Assembly: GCF_004345605.1 (NCBI RefSeq)
Contig: NZ_SLVY01000007.1
Location: 1-64,000, forward strand
DNA from: Rhodococcus sp. SMB37
GTDB taxonomy: Bacteria; Actinomycetota; Actinomycetes; Mycobacteriales; Mycobacteriaceae
Length of the DNA: 64,000 nt
Direction: 5' to 3'
In this document: positions 34,465 to 43,210 of the stretch, piece after piece
Position numbering within the stretch: position 1 is the first letter of the stretch
How the letters are laid out: each line of letters begins with the position of its first letter
Position numbers and translations under genes: made by a program
Notes under the pieces: model-generated
What the model saw: the letters and a program-made list of their open reading frames with translations, nothing else
What the model was told of the DNA's origin: nothing
Databases searched by the model: none

Positions 34465-35544
34465 CTACGACCAGTGCTCGTCGAAAACCGTCGGTTGTGT
34501 GGGCGACGGGCTGGTTCCACCCCCGTGAGCAGAGGAATTCTCGGGGAGCCCCCGCACCGCGGCCACGGCGACACCCGCCACGACCAGGGCGCCTGCCACC
34601 ACCATCCCCACGGGCCGGATCCAGCCGATCGCGCGGGCACGCAGGCTCCGCCGGCTGTTCTCCGCCAAGATCAGCGCACCCTCTGCCACCACCGCGGGGT
34701 CGCTCGGTGCCGTGAGAGGGCCGAGGTGCGCCAGCCTGTTACGCAGCAGAGGGATCCGCGCCGAACCGCCGGTCGCGCAGAGGACGTCGAGGTCGCCCAC
34801 CCCGAACCCGGCATCGGTCAGCGTCCCCCACATCGTCTCGACCACTCGGTCGGTATGCGGTGTGATCGCCGCTTCGAACTCCTCACGGGTCAGGGTCACG
34901 GCGTGCTCGTCACCTTCGACCGTCACGACGATCGTGGCCGACTGTTCGTACGTCAGCGTTTCCTTCGCGCGCCGCGCCTGCTCGTCGAACTCACGATGCA
35001 CACCCAACGGCGCCTGCTGCAGTTGCGCAGCGAACCCTGGCTCGCGCGCGGTGAAGACCCCTTCTGCCCACCTGCGCACGGCAGCGTCGAGGGTGCGGCC
35101 GCCGAGGGTGTCGTCACCACGGACCTCGACCACGTCGAATCCCCCGGCCTCCGTCACGACGGCGACAGCCGTGTCGAGCGAGGTACCGCCGAAGTCGCAG
35201 ACCGCGAAGACCGCCCCGCGCCGTAGCGTGCGCCCCCGGGCGCAATACTCGACAGTGGCCCGCGCCTCGGAGACCGTCATGATCGTGCGCGCGTCGATTC
35301 CCGCCCGCGCCCCGGCGTCGGCCAGCGTCCGGACCTGCTGCTCCGACCAGGCGTCCGGATGCGTGAGGACCACGACCGTCGGACGTTGCCCCTGGTGCGC
35401 GGCGAGAGTCCGCTCGTACACGACCTCGATAGGCCGGACCGCATCGTCGACGACCAGCGACTCGACCGTACCGCGCACCGGATTGGTATGCGCGGCAACG
35501 GTATTCGACGCACCGAAATCGATCGACAGCATCCAGCCGGACAA
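34465..35544 (-). CDS. Membrane-anchored Hsp70-type ATPase without substrate domain
   Basis: A 359-residue protein. Residues 1-305 form an Hsp70/actin-type ATPase domain with phosphate-1 MLSIDFGASNT, phosphate-2 AVCDFGGTSLDTAVAV and the adenosine motif LCATGGSARIPLL. The peptide-binding domain of true Hsp70 is missing. Instead one membrane helix (PVGMVVAGALVVAGVAVAAV, about 312-331) leads to a short external tail rich in Ser, Thr and Pro. Such truncated, anchored Hsp70 proteins are known in actinobacteria but poorly studied. It lies 59 bp downstream of two dynamin-like GTPase genes, which suggests it acts with them at the membrane. Confidence 0.88.
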   Translation of the reverse strand: MSGWMLSIDFGASNTVAAHTNPVRGTVESLVVDDAVRPIEVVYERTLAAHQGQRPTVVVLTHPDAWSEQQVRTLADAGARAGIDARTIMTVSEARATVEYCARGRTLRRGAVFAVCDFGGTSLDTAVAVVTEAGGFDVVEVRGDDTLGGRTLDAAVRRWAEGVFTAREPGFAAQLQQAPLGVHREFDEQARRAKETLTYEQSATIVVTVEGDEHAVTLTREEFEAAITPHTDRVVETMWGTLTDAGFGVGDLDVLCATGGSARIPLLRNRLAHLGPLTAPSDPAVVAEGALILAENSRRSLRARAIGWIRPVGMVVAGALVVAGVAVAAVRGLPENSSAHGGGTSPSPTQPTVFDEHWS

Positions 35545-35603
35545 CGAACCCCCTCTACGAGCACACCGTTTTGTCCGACATCATGCCCTATGGGATTCCG
35601 GAA

Positions 35604-37040
35604 TCAACTATGGGTCCGCCAGATGGTGGTATAGGCCCGGGTGAGCACCGTCAGGGCCGCATCCTCGGCCGCGGTGGACGCTGTCAAGGTGCGCTGCTGG
35701 ACCGCCGCGAGCCGCTGCGCCGCTGCATCGCGAATCGCGCCCGGAGGCGCCGACGCGGGCAGTCGCAACCGTTCCGCGAACGTCCGGCCACGCAGCAGGT
35801 CGGCCAACTCCGCGACCAGCGGCGCGGAGGGATCCGCCCGCAGCAGCGCCCGCAGCGCCCGCAGCAACAGCACCGGGGTCAGCGCCGGATCGTTCTCGAG
35901 CGCGTACGCGATCGATCGGATGTGGTCGCGAGCGGGATGACTGTAGGCGAGCGAGTCGATCTCCTGCAGGATCCGGCCGGCTCGTTGCAGCACCGCGTAT
36001 TCGCGCAGCGACGTGTGCAACACCTCGCGGAGACGACCGATTCCCGACCGTTCGGTCAGCCAGGCCCCCAGTGCGTGCGCACCACCCGTGGCCACCTGAC
36101 GTCCATGCACGAGCCCGTACTCACCCACGAGGTCGAGCAGTCGCTCGACCGTCGGTGGGTCCACCGGCATGGGGTCGCCGACGTCGATGATGTCGAACAG
36201 TTCCCCACCGGGCGGTCCCGCCAGCGAACGCAACGCCCGCGCATCGGTTTCGGTGAGCCGACCCGTGTGGCTGGTCTCCGCGAGCAGGCCCGCGACGGGA
36301 ATCACCGAGCCGACGAGTCCGGGTAGCTGCGCAGCCAGCACAGCGGCATGGCCGGCGGCGTGCGCAAGCGGGTCGCGGCGGCCCAGCGCTCCCTCCCCGA
36401 ATCCGTCGGCGCGAGAGAGCACCCCGAGCGTCGTCAGCGGGGTGAAGCCCAGTTGGTGCAGGAAGTCGACCTCGTCGGCGCGCGGTGCAGAATCGAACAG
36501 GAAGATCGCCGCGTCGGCATCCACCGACGCCGTGCGGGTCTGCTCGTATCCGTCGATCAGTGCACGCCGTGTAGTGGCAGCGTTGTCGACCGTCAGCGTC
36601 GCGAGCCCCGGAGTGTCGATGAGGGTGATGTCCGACAACGACTGGGACGGGAGAAACCGCTGCACATAGGCGATTTCGGTGGGAGGGAAAGCCGGTTCGA
36701 CGGTCCCCCCGAAACTCAGGGGTTGCGGTACGACACTGCCGTCGAGCTTGACCACCTCGGCCCGCGACGGCGCCCCGTTGCTGTAAACGGTGACGACGTT
36801 GGTTGCCTCGAGTGCTGCGGTCTCCGCCAGTGGCGCACCGATCAGCGCATTGACCAGTGTCGACTTACCGGCCTTGAGGCGACCGACGACCACGATGCGC
36901 GGCGGCGAGAACAGGATCGCCCCGATCCGCGACGCATGCGATGGAAGGTCGCCGCCCAGATTCGCGAGGGAGTGCAGTGCCGATTCGATCCGAGCATGCA
37001 CCGGGTCGTTGCTTCGCTGGGGGCCCCCACCCTGATGCAT
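35604..37040 (-). CDS. Dynamin-like GTPase (IniC-like)
   Basis: A 478-residue dynamin-family GTPase. G1 is GRLKAGKSTLVNALIG (about residue 50), G3 is DTPGLATL and a G4-like LSRAD follows. The remainder is helical without an obvious membrane segment. It is coupled to the preceding dynamin gene by TGATG overlap. Dynamin-like pairs in bacteria form heteromers that remodel membranes; mycobacterial IniA and IniC are the closest known case. Confidence 0.88.
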   Translation of the reverse strand: MHQGGGPQRSNDPVHARIESALHSLANLGGDLPSHASRIGAILFSPPRIVVVGRLKAGKSTLVNALIGAPLAETAALEATNVVTVYSNGAPSRAEVVKLDGSVVPQPLSFGGTVEPAFPPTEIAYVQRFLPSQSLSDITLIDTPGLATLTVDNAATTRRALIDGYEQTRTASVDADAAIFLFDSAPRADEVDFLHQLGFTPLTTLGVLSRADGFGEGALGRRDPLAHAAGHAAVLAAQLPGLVGSVIPVAGLLAETSHTGRLTETDARALRSLAGPPGGELFDIIDVGDPMPVDPPTVERLLDLVGEYGLVHGRQVATGGAHALGAWLTERSGIGRLREVLHTSLREYAVLQRAGRILQEIDSLAYSHPARDHIRSIAYALENDPALTPVLLLRALRALLRADPSAPLVAELADLLRGRTFAERLRLPASAPPGAIRDAAAQRLAAVQQRTLTASTAAEDAALTVLTRAYTTIWRTHS

Positions 37041-38914
37041 CAACTCTGTGCCCCTGAACTCTGTGTCCCTGTCTTCTGGGCCCCCGAATTCTGGGACCCT
37101 GCCAACAACTTCTCGATCGCGTCGATCCGGTTCTGCACGATCTTCCGGTTCTTCTTCAACCGCTCGAGGGTCTTCTCACGTGTGGCGGCGTCCAGCCGGG
37201 CCGCTTCCTGCGCTTCCTTCAACTGACTCTGCAGATCCTCGATCCGGCTCTTCAGGTCGTCGCGGTGGCGCAGCACGATCTCCGGCCGACCCACCGACAA
37301 CGCAGACTCGAGCATGCGCGAGGTGCCTGTGCGGGTCGCGGCCAAGGTCTCACGCAACCAGTTGAGCAGGTTGGTCTTTCCCGTCCGCATCGCTTTGTAA
37401 CCGAGATTGACGGCCACCCACACCACCCCGGCCACAGCCCCCACACCGATGACCGCACCGAGCATCGACGTACCGATCATGCCCATCGTCAGCACACTCG
37501 GGTCGAGCAGTCCCTGACGCTTCGAGCCCACCTCACCCGCACTGATGGTGGTGCCGGTCTGCATCGCGGCCCACACGAGTTCGCGGATCTCCGACCACTG
37601 CGGTGAATTCGGGCCGAACAGTTCCGCGACGATCGCTTCGAGACGTTCGAGGAACACCTGCGCGGCCGATTCCATCGCCGCGAGCAGATCGGTCTGCATG
37701 TCGGCGGTGAAACTCTGTGCGCTGCGCCGCATCACCTCGAGTGACGACTTGTTGACCCGGGTCGTCCACTGTTGCTTGATCCGGTCGAGTTCCTCGTCGA
37801 GGTGGGCGAGTGCGGCCTGGCGGGCCAGCGTCAGATCCCGGGCGAGGTATTGCTCCCACTGCTGCGACCGGTTCTTCAGGTCTTGCAGGCGGTCGCGCTC
37901 GGCAGTCAGGTCAGCGGTTGCGGTGGCGCTGTCCTCGATGACCGCGATGTCCGAGGCGACCCGTTCGTCGACGCGGCGAAGCCCTTCGAGGAGGGTGCGG
38001 AGCGCGTCGGCCTGGGGAAGTTCTGCTCTCGCGTCGAGCAGGGCATTGATCTGCGCGCGCAGTTCGACGATGCCCGACGCCCGCTCGGCCCGGTCCCGCG
38101 CGGGACCCGGCGGCATCTGTGCGGCGAGTGCGGCACGCAGGCTCGACACACCCAGCACCGGAATCTGCCGCTGCAGGTGACGTTCGATCAGCGCGCGATC
38201 CTCGCCCACGATGGGGCGCCAGCGGCGCAGGTTCTTGTCGGTCTTGGTGACCGCGACGACCACCGATTCCACAGACGCGGCCGCATCGCGCAGGAAGTTC
38301 ATCTCAGGTTCGGTCAGCGGTGTGGAGGCGTCGCACACCATGACCAGCACCGAGGCCTGGCGCGCCGATTGGGTCGCGAGCGCCGTGTGGGAGGCGACGA
38401 GCCCGCCGGAGCCCGGGGTATCCACGACAACGGCTCCGCCCAGGACGGGCTGTGCAGTCGCGACGACCGCCCCGGTCGGAAGGTCCTCGATCGTGGGGTC
38501 GCAGACGCGCGCACCGGTGCTGGTGATCCAGTCCGGGAGCTCGGCGCGAGGAATCGGCACGCTCCGGTCGGCGTACAACAGTTCGGCCGAACCCGGCGGG
38601 TGTCGGTCGTCGGGCGGCACGAACCGCACCGCTGCCGATGTGGTGGTCTCGACGGCGGACGGCGACGCATCGAGCTCCCCGACGAGCGCGTTGACCAGCG
38701 CACTCTTACCGCGCTGGACCTCACCGACGACCACGACGGTGCGGCGCTGCACAGACGCATTCGATTTGGCCGAAGCAAGCTCGGCCGTGGCGTTCCGTCC
38801 GTAGGCGCGCAGCACCTTGACCGACGCCTCTATCAGCACATCCACATCGACGACCTCGGAACGAGCCGTCGTGGCAGTGGATTGCGCGGGCTGTGTGGTC
38901 TGGGTTCCGGTCAC
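37040..38914 (-). CDS. Dynamin-like GTPase (IniA-like), membrane-inserting
   Basis: A 624-residue dynamin-family GTPase. G1 is GEVQRGKSALVN (about residue 63), G3 is DTPGSGGL and G4 is TKTD. The middle is helical; a hydrophobic hairpin (MGMIGTSMLGAVIGVGAVAG, about 475-510) probably inserts in the membrane, and a coiled coil follows (about 560-610). It ends in a Gln/Ser/Gly tail with repeated SGAQ. I chose the GTG at 38914 because AGGAGG lies 5 bases before it; an ATG at 38971 lacks such a site. First gene of the leftward cluster. Confidence 0.88.
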   Translation of the reverse strand: MTGTQTTQPAQSTATTARSEVVDVDVLIEASVKVLRAYGRNATAELASAKSNASVQRRTVVVVGEVQRGKSALVNALVGELDASPSAVETTTSAAVRFVPPDDRHPPGSAELLYADRSVPIPRAELPDWITSTGARVCDPTIEDLPTGAVVATAQPVLGGAVVVDTPGSGGLVASHTALATQSARQASVLVMVCDASTPLTEPEMNFLRDAAASVESVVVAVTKTDKNLRRWRPIVGEDRALIERHLQRQIPVLGVSSLRAALAAQMPPGPARDRAERASGIVELRAQINALLDARAELPQADALRTLLEGLRRVDERVASDIAVIEDSATATADLTAERDRLQDLKNRSQQWEQYLARDLTLARQAALAHLDEELDRIKQQWTTRVNKSSLEVMRRSAQSFTADMQTDLLAAMESAAQVFLERLEAIVAELFGPNSPQWSEIRELVWAAMQTGTTISAGEVGSKRQGLLDPSVLTMGMIGTSMLGAVIGVGAVAGVVWVAVNLGYKAMRTGKTNLLNWLRETLAATRTGTSRMLESALSVGRPEIVLRHRDDLKSRIEDLQSQLKEAQEAARLDAATREKTLERLKKNRKIVQNRIDAIEKLLAGSQNSGAQKTGTQSSGAQS

Positions 38915-39005
38915 CAGCGCCTCCTCTCCTGCACCGGAAGCGACAGTATCGGACACCGGAAAACCGGGCATTACCGGACATCGCAGGCACGACGCCCACC
39001 CTGCT

Positions 39006-39020
39006 GTGACGGCCCGTCAC
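39006..39020. promoter_or_regulatory. Perfect 15-bp palindrome upstream of the carboxylesterase
   Basis: GTGACGG-C-CCGTCAC is a perfect inverted repeat 14 bp before the carboxylesterase start and about 90 bp from the dynamin gene start, in the middle of the divergent intergenic region. It looks like a dimer operator. The protein that binds it is unknown. Confidence 0.65.
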
Positions 39021-39034
39021 GTACAGTGCCCAGC

Positions 39035-40585
39035 ATGACGTCCGAGACACTCGTCACAATCACGGACGGTGCCGTCCGAGGAGTCCGCAACGGCGACCTC
39101 CTCGCGTGGCGAGGCATCCCCTACGCCGCGCCGCCGGTCGGCCCGCTGCGATTGCGTGCGCCGCAGCCCGTCGAGCCCTGGTCGGGTGTCCTCGATGCGA
39201 CACGCTTCGGGAACGCTGCGAGTCAGCATCCGCGCGGGCTCGTGACCGGCGCCGGCACCCGGGTCGCCGCCAGTGAAGACTGTCTGACGCTCAACGTACT
39301 CGCCCCGTCGGGCCGCGCCCACACGCCCCGGCCGGTGATGGTGTTCATCCACGGCGGCGCCTTCACCATGGGCACCAGTGCATTGTCGCTGTACGGCGGG
39401 GCATCCCTCGTGCGCGGCGGCGACATCGTGTACGTCTCGCTCAACTACCGTCTCGGCGCGCTCGGCTATCTCGACTTCACCGAGTTCTCCGACGTCTCGC
39501 GCCCCTTCGATTCCAATCTCGGCCTACGTGATCAGGTGGCCGCACTCGAATGGGTACAGCGCAACATCGCCGCGTTCGGCGGAGACCCCGACAACGTGAC
39601 CATCTTCGGCGAGTCCGCAGGCGGCACGTCGATCACCACGCTCCTCGCGACCCCTGCCGCGCGTGGGTTGTTCGCGCGCGCGATCGCGCAGAGCCCCGCT
39701 CCAGGGCTGGTGAACACCGTCGACCGCGCCCGCGAGTGGGGTCGGCGCTTCGTCGAACTGCTCGGCGCGGACACCGACACCGCGGTGAAAGCACTGTCGG
39801 AGACGACCCCCGCCGAACTGGGCCGTACCGGATCACGCCTCGGCGCCTCGGTGCTGCGTTCGACGCCGGGACTGCATCCGTTCGGTCCCGTCGTCGACGG
39901 CGACTACCTGCCGATTCCGCCACTCGAGGCCTACGAAACGGGCGCTGCGCACGCGGTACCGCTGATCATCGGCACGAACGACCGCGAGGGTGCGCTCTTC
40001 CCGCGTTTTCTCGATGCGCTCCCCACCGATCCGCGGCGGATCGAGCGGATGTTCGCGGGTACCGACCCCGACGCGCACGATCGCATCATCGCCGTCTATC
40101 CCGGCTACCCCTCCGAGCGTGCCGCCATCGACCTCGGCGGCGACACCACCTTCTGGTATCCGTCGGTGCAGATCGCGCAGGCCCACGCGCGACACGCACC
40201 GACGTTCGCCTACCGCTACGACTTCGCTCCCCGGCTGCTGCGGTGGACGGGTTTCGACGCCACGCACGCCGTCGAATTGTTCGCCGTGTTCGGACAAGCC
40301 GACGAACTGGTGGGCAGGCTGCTCACCTCGGTGGGTGGGCGTCGCGATCTGCGGACGGTCTCCGCATCGGTACAGCGCCAGTGGCTGCAGTTCGCGCGAC
40401 ACGGCGAACCGTTGCCGTCGTGGCCTCGTTACGACGAGACCCGCCGCGCGACCGTGGTGTTCGACGTGCCGACCCGCGTGGAGCACGATCCTCGCAGTGA
40501 GCGCCGGCTTGCCTGGGAGGGCTATCGGGGCTACGCCCCGGCGCTCGGGTACACACAGCCCTCATGTAGCACTGGGCTCACATGA
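39035..40585 (+). CDS. Type B carboxylesterase/lipase
   Basis: A 516-residue carboxylesterase of the cholinesterase-like family. Motifs: YAAPPVGPLRLRAPQP, the N-terminal EDCLTLNVLAP signature, oxyanion hole FIHGGAF, nucleophile FGESAGGTS (about residue 196), an acidic residue in the NDREGALF region, and the catalytic His in THAVELFAVFG (about 412). No signal peptide, so it is cytoplasmic. It hydrolyses esters; substrate unknown. ATG 39035 begins the conserved domain although the frame is open far upstream. It ends 24 bases inside the convergent cupin gene. Confidence 0.93.
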   Translation: MTSETLVTITDGAVRGVRNGDLLAWRGIPYAAPPVGPLRLRAPQPVEPWSGVLDATRFGNAASQHPRGLVTGAGTRVAASEDCLTLNVLAPSGRAHTPRPVMVFIHGGAFTMGTSALSLYGGASLVRGGDIVYVSLNYRLGALGYLDFTEFSDVSRPFDSNLGLRDQVAALEWVQRNIAAFGGDPDNVTIFGESAGGTSITTLLATPAARGLFARAIAQSPAPGLVNTVDRAREWGRRFVELLGADTDTAVKALSETTPAELGRTGSRLGASVLRSTPGLHPFGPVVDGDYLPIPPLEAYETGAAHAVPLIIGTNDREGALFPRFLDALPTDPRRIERMFAGTDPDAHDRIIAVYPGYPSERAAIDLGGDTTFWYPSVQIAQAHARHAPTFAYRYDFAPRLLRWTGFDATHAVELFAVFGQADELVGRLLTSVGGRRDLRTVSASVQRQWLQFARHGEPLPSWPRYDETRRATVVFDVPTRVEHDPRSERRLAWEGYRGYAPALGYTQPSCSTGLT

Positions 40586-40921
40586 AGCGGGTTCCCACAT
40601 GGACACCGTGAGCAGGAACACGACATCTTCCAGCGCTTCGACGCTGTGCCGCTCCGCCGGGATGATCAGCAGATCCCCGGGCGAGCCCTTCCACGAATTC
40701 GCTCCCGCGATCAACTGCAGCTGACCGGTGAGGATCTGCAGGGTCGCCTCGCCCGGGCTGTCGTGCTCGCGCAGTTCCCGCCCGGCCTGGAGCGCGACGA
40801 CAGTCTGCCGCAGGCTCTTGGCGTGTCCACCGAACACGGTGTGCGAGCTGCGTCCACTACTCGAGGTGGCGGCAAGTTTCAGTTGCTGTCTGGCCAGCGC
40901 GGTGAGCGAGAGCTTGTCCAT
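40562..40921 (-). CDS. Small cupin-domain protein
   Basis: A 119-residue single-domain cupin. Motif 1 is weak (LREHDSPGEATLQILTGQL, one histidine plus glutamate) and motif 2 is PGDLLIIPAERHSVEAL. It probably binds a divalent metal or a small molecule. The lack of the second histidine of motif 1 makes a classic dioxygenase less likely. It overlaps the end of the carboxylesterase gene by 24 bases, convergent. Confidence 0.82.
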   Translation of the reverse strand: MDKLSLTALARQQLKLAATSSSGRSSHTVFGGHAKSLRQTVVALQAGRELREHDSPGEATLQILTGQLQLIAGANSWKGSPGDLLIIPAERHSVEALEDVVFLLTVSMWEPASCEPSAT

Positions 40922-40955
40922 GGTTCGCAGTATGGCGTACCGGAAGACCCGACAC

Positions 40956-41447
40956 TCAGCTTCGGATGTACCTGATCCACCGGAATCGAGTTCCGGAAGT
41001 CGAGATCGTCCACTCGCCGGTGTCCGTGGGGGTCCACTCCGGCCCGATCACCGGTGCAACGGCGTCGCCGTCGACCTCGAGATCCACCTCGGTGACGAGC
41101 AGCTGCGTCGCGCGGTCCATCGCCTGCGCGTAGATCTGACCGCCGCCCATGACAACGACCTCGCCGTCGCCGGCAAGGGTCAGTGCATCGTCCACATTCG
41201 ACGCGGTGACCGCACCGTCGGCAGTCCACTCGGGATTACGGGTGACCACGACGTTGCGGCGACCGGGCAGCGGCCGGAATCGTTCCGGCAGCGAATCCCA
41301 TGTGAGCCGGCCCATCACGACGGGCCTGCCCATCGTCGCCTTCCTGAAGAACGCCATGTCTTCCGGGACGTGCCACGGGATCGCGCCGTCGCGGCCGATC
41401 ACGGCGCCGTGGGCCTGCGCCCAGATCAGCGTGACGTGGTCGCTCAC
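40956..41447 (-). CDS. dfrA: Dihydrofolate reductase
   Basis: A 163-residue DHFR that reduces dihydrofolate to tetrahydrofolate with NADPH. Motifs: [30 protein letters not shown] (quoted as the opening: [15 protein letters not shown] and IPWHVPEDM), [17 protein letters not shown] and [17 protein letters not shown] start at 41447 overlaps the thyA stop by 4 bases (GTGA), so the two are cotranscribed. ThyA makes dihydrofolate, which DHFR recycles, hence the usual pairing. Target of trimethoprim-type drugs. Confidence 0.97.
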   Translation of the reverse strand: MSDHVTLIWAQAHGAVIGRDGAIPWHVPEDMAFFRKATMGRPVVMGRLTWDSLPERFRPLPGRRNVVVTRNPEWTADGAVTASNVDDALTLAGDGEVVVMGGGQIYAQAMDRATQLLVTEVDLEVDGDAVAPVIGPEWTPTDTGEWTISTSGTRFRWIRYIRS

Positions 41448-42244
41448 ACGGCCACCGGTGCCTTGATCGCGGGGTGGTGCCTGTAGTCCACGATCTCGAC
41501 GTCCTCGAATCGATAGTCGAGAATCGAGTCGCGTCGCGCCAGCTTCAGCGTCGGGTACGGGTATGCCCCGCGGCTGAGCTGCTCGGTGACCTGCTCGATG
41601 TGGTTGTCGTAGATGTGGCAGTCGCCGCCGGTCCAGATGAACTCGCCCACCTCGAGTCCGGTCTGCTGCGCCACCATGTGAGTGAGCAGTGCGTAGCTGG
41701 CGATGTTGAACGGCACACCGAGGAACATGTCGGCGCTGCGCTGGTACAGCTGACAGCTGAGCTTGCCGTCGGCGACGTAGAACTGAAAGAAGGCGTGGCA
41801 CGGCATCAACGCCATGTCGTCGAGATCCGCGACGTTCCACGCCGAGACGATCATGCGACGCGAATCGGGGTTGTTCCGGATCGTGTCGATGACGTCGGCG
41901 ATCTGGTCGATGTGCCGCCCGTCCGGTGTCGGCCACGAGCGCCACTGGACACCGTAGACGGGTCCGAGTTCGCCCTCGTCGGACGCCCACTCGTCCCAGA
42001 TCGTCACTCCGTGCTCCTGCAGCCACTTCACGTTGGAGTCGCCGCGCAGGAACCACAGCAACTCGTAGACGATCGACTTGAGGTGGACCTTCTTCGTCGT
42101 GATCAGCGGGAAGCCCTGCGCGAGGTCGAAGCGCATCTGATGCCCGAACACGCTGCGTGTGCCGGTACCGGTGCGGTCGGACTTCGGGGTCCCGGTGTCC
42201 AGGACGAGGCGCAGCAGGTCTTCATACGGAGTCGGGACAGTCAC
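41444..42244 (-). CDS. thyA: Thymidylate synthase
   Basis: A 266-residue thymidylate synthase that makes dTMP from dUMP and 5,10-methylene-THF. Motifs: [19 protein letters not shown], the catalytic Cys in [13 protein letters not shown] (about residue 148), [17 protein letters not shown] and [12 protein letters not shown] start at 42244; full length. First gene of thyA-dfrA, divergent from the DNA glycosylase gene. Confidence 0.97.
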   Translation of the reverse strand: MTVPTPYEDLLRLVLDTGTPKSDRTGTGTRSVFGHQMRFDLAQGFPLITTKKVHLKSIVYELLWFLRGDSNVKWLQEHGVTIWDEWASDEGELGPVYGVQWRSWPTPDGRHIDQIADVIDTIRNNPDSRRMIVSAWNVADLDDMALMPCHAFFQFYVADGKLSCQLYQRSADMFLGVPFNIASYALLTHMVAQQTGLEVGEFIWTGGDCHIYDNHIEQVTEQLSRGAYPYPTLKLARRDSILDYRFEDVEIVDYRHHPAIKAPVAV

Positions 42245-42271
42245 GAGCAGCAGTCTATGCGGCTCCGCCAT

Positions 42272-42315
42272 CCGTGCGCGTTTCTGGTCGTCAGGGCCAC
42301 TCGAAACGCGCACGG
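42272..42315. repeat. Hairpin repeat copy 2, in a divergent promoter region
   Basis: A perfect 13-bp inverted repeat (CCGTGCGCGTTTC / GAAACGCGCACGG) encloses an 18-base loop with the same TCAGGG core as the palindrome at 7537-7599. The two copies align over their whole length. Where copy 1 has C-G in the stem, copy 2 has T-A, a compensating change that keeps the pairing. It lies between the starts of thyA and the glycosylase gene, so it is not a terminator for either. Confidence 0.8.
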
Positions 42316-42332
42316 GTCGTAGCCTGAGAGGC

Positions 42333-43199
42333 ATGCCGGAGCTCCCCGAGGTGGAAGCACTCGCCGTGTTCCTCCGCGAGCACGCTGTCGGATCCGTGGT
42401 GGGTCGCATCGACGTCGCGGCCCTCAGCGTGCTGCAGACCGCCGACCCGCCGATCACCGCGTTGCAAGGCCACGACATCACCGGCGCCCGCCGACTCGGC
42501 AAGTTCCTCGTCGTCGAGTGCGGCGAGCTGTCGCTGATCACCCACCTGTCGCGGGCAGGGTGGATGCGATGGCTCGACGAGCCGTCGCAGACACCACCGA
42601 AGCTCGGCAAGGGGCCACTGGCGCTCCGCGTACACCTGTTTCGCCCCGACGCCTCCGCCCCCGCCTTCGACCTCACCGAGGCAGGCACCAAGAAGCGACT
42701 TGCGGTGTGGGTCGTCCGCGACCCCGCCCAGGTTCGGGGTATCGCACGACTCGGACCGGACGCTCTCGACGTGACCGCCGACGAGTTCGGTGAGCTCCTC
42801 GGGGGCAGTACCGCGCGACTGAAGACGCTCCTCGTCGACCAGTCGGTGCTCGCGGGGATCGGCAATGCATACTCCGACGAGATCCTGCATGTCGCCCGGC
42901 TGTCTCCGTTCGCCACCGCGTCGCGTCTTACCGACGAACAGGTCACCGCGCTCTACGACGCGATGCGCTCGGTCCTCACCGACGCTGTCGACCGGTCGGT
43001 GGGTCAGGACGCCGCCCGCCTCAAAGGGGAGAAACGCTCGGGTCTGCGTGTGCACGCCCGGGCGGGGCTGCCGTGCCCGGTCTGCGGCGACACCGTCCGC
43101 GAGGTGTCGTATTCCGAACGGTCCTTCCAGTACTGCCCTACGTGTCAGACCGGGGGGAAGATCCTCGCTGATCGCAGGATGTCCAGGCTGCTGAAGTAA
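42333..43199 (+). CDS. Fpg/Nei family DNA glycosylase/AP lyase
   Basis: A 288-residue base-excision-repair enzyme. The mature N-terminus PELPEVEA provides the catalytic proline and glutamate. The helix-two-turn-helix segment is [20 protein letters not shown]. The C-terminal zinc finger has four cysteines (CPVC...CPTC). Length and the sequence around them resemble mycobacterial Nei/Fpg2-type enzymes rather than canonical MutM. It removes oxidised bases and nicks the strand. Divergent from thyA. Confidence 0.93.
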   Translation: MPELPEVEALAVFLREHAVGSVVGRIDVAALSVLQTADPPITALQGHDITGARRLGKFLVVECGELSLITHLSRAGWMRWLDEPSQTPPKLGKGPLALRVHLFRPDASAPAFDLTEAGTKKRLAVWVVRDPAQVRGIARLGPDALDVTADEFGELLGGSTARLKTLLVDQSVLAGIGNAYSDEILHVARLSPFATASRLTDEQVTALYDAMRSVLTDAVDRSVGQDAARLKGEKRSGLRVHARAGLPCPVCGDTVREVSYSERSFQYCPTCQTGGKILADRRMSRLLK

Positions 43200-43210
43200 G
43201 GTCTGCCGAC

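Noticed and set aside
37772-39034. A long frame upstream of and continuous with the carboxylesterase
   Set aside because: It runs antisense to the dynamin gene. The esterase domain begins at ATG 39035, and the upstream part has no domain.
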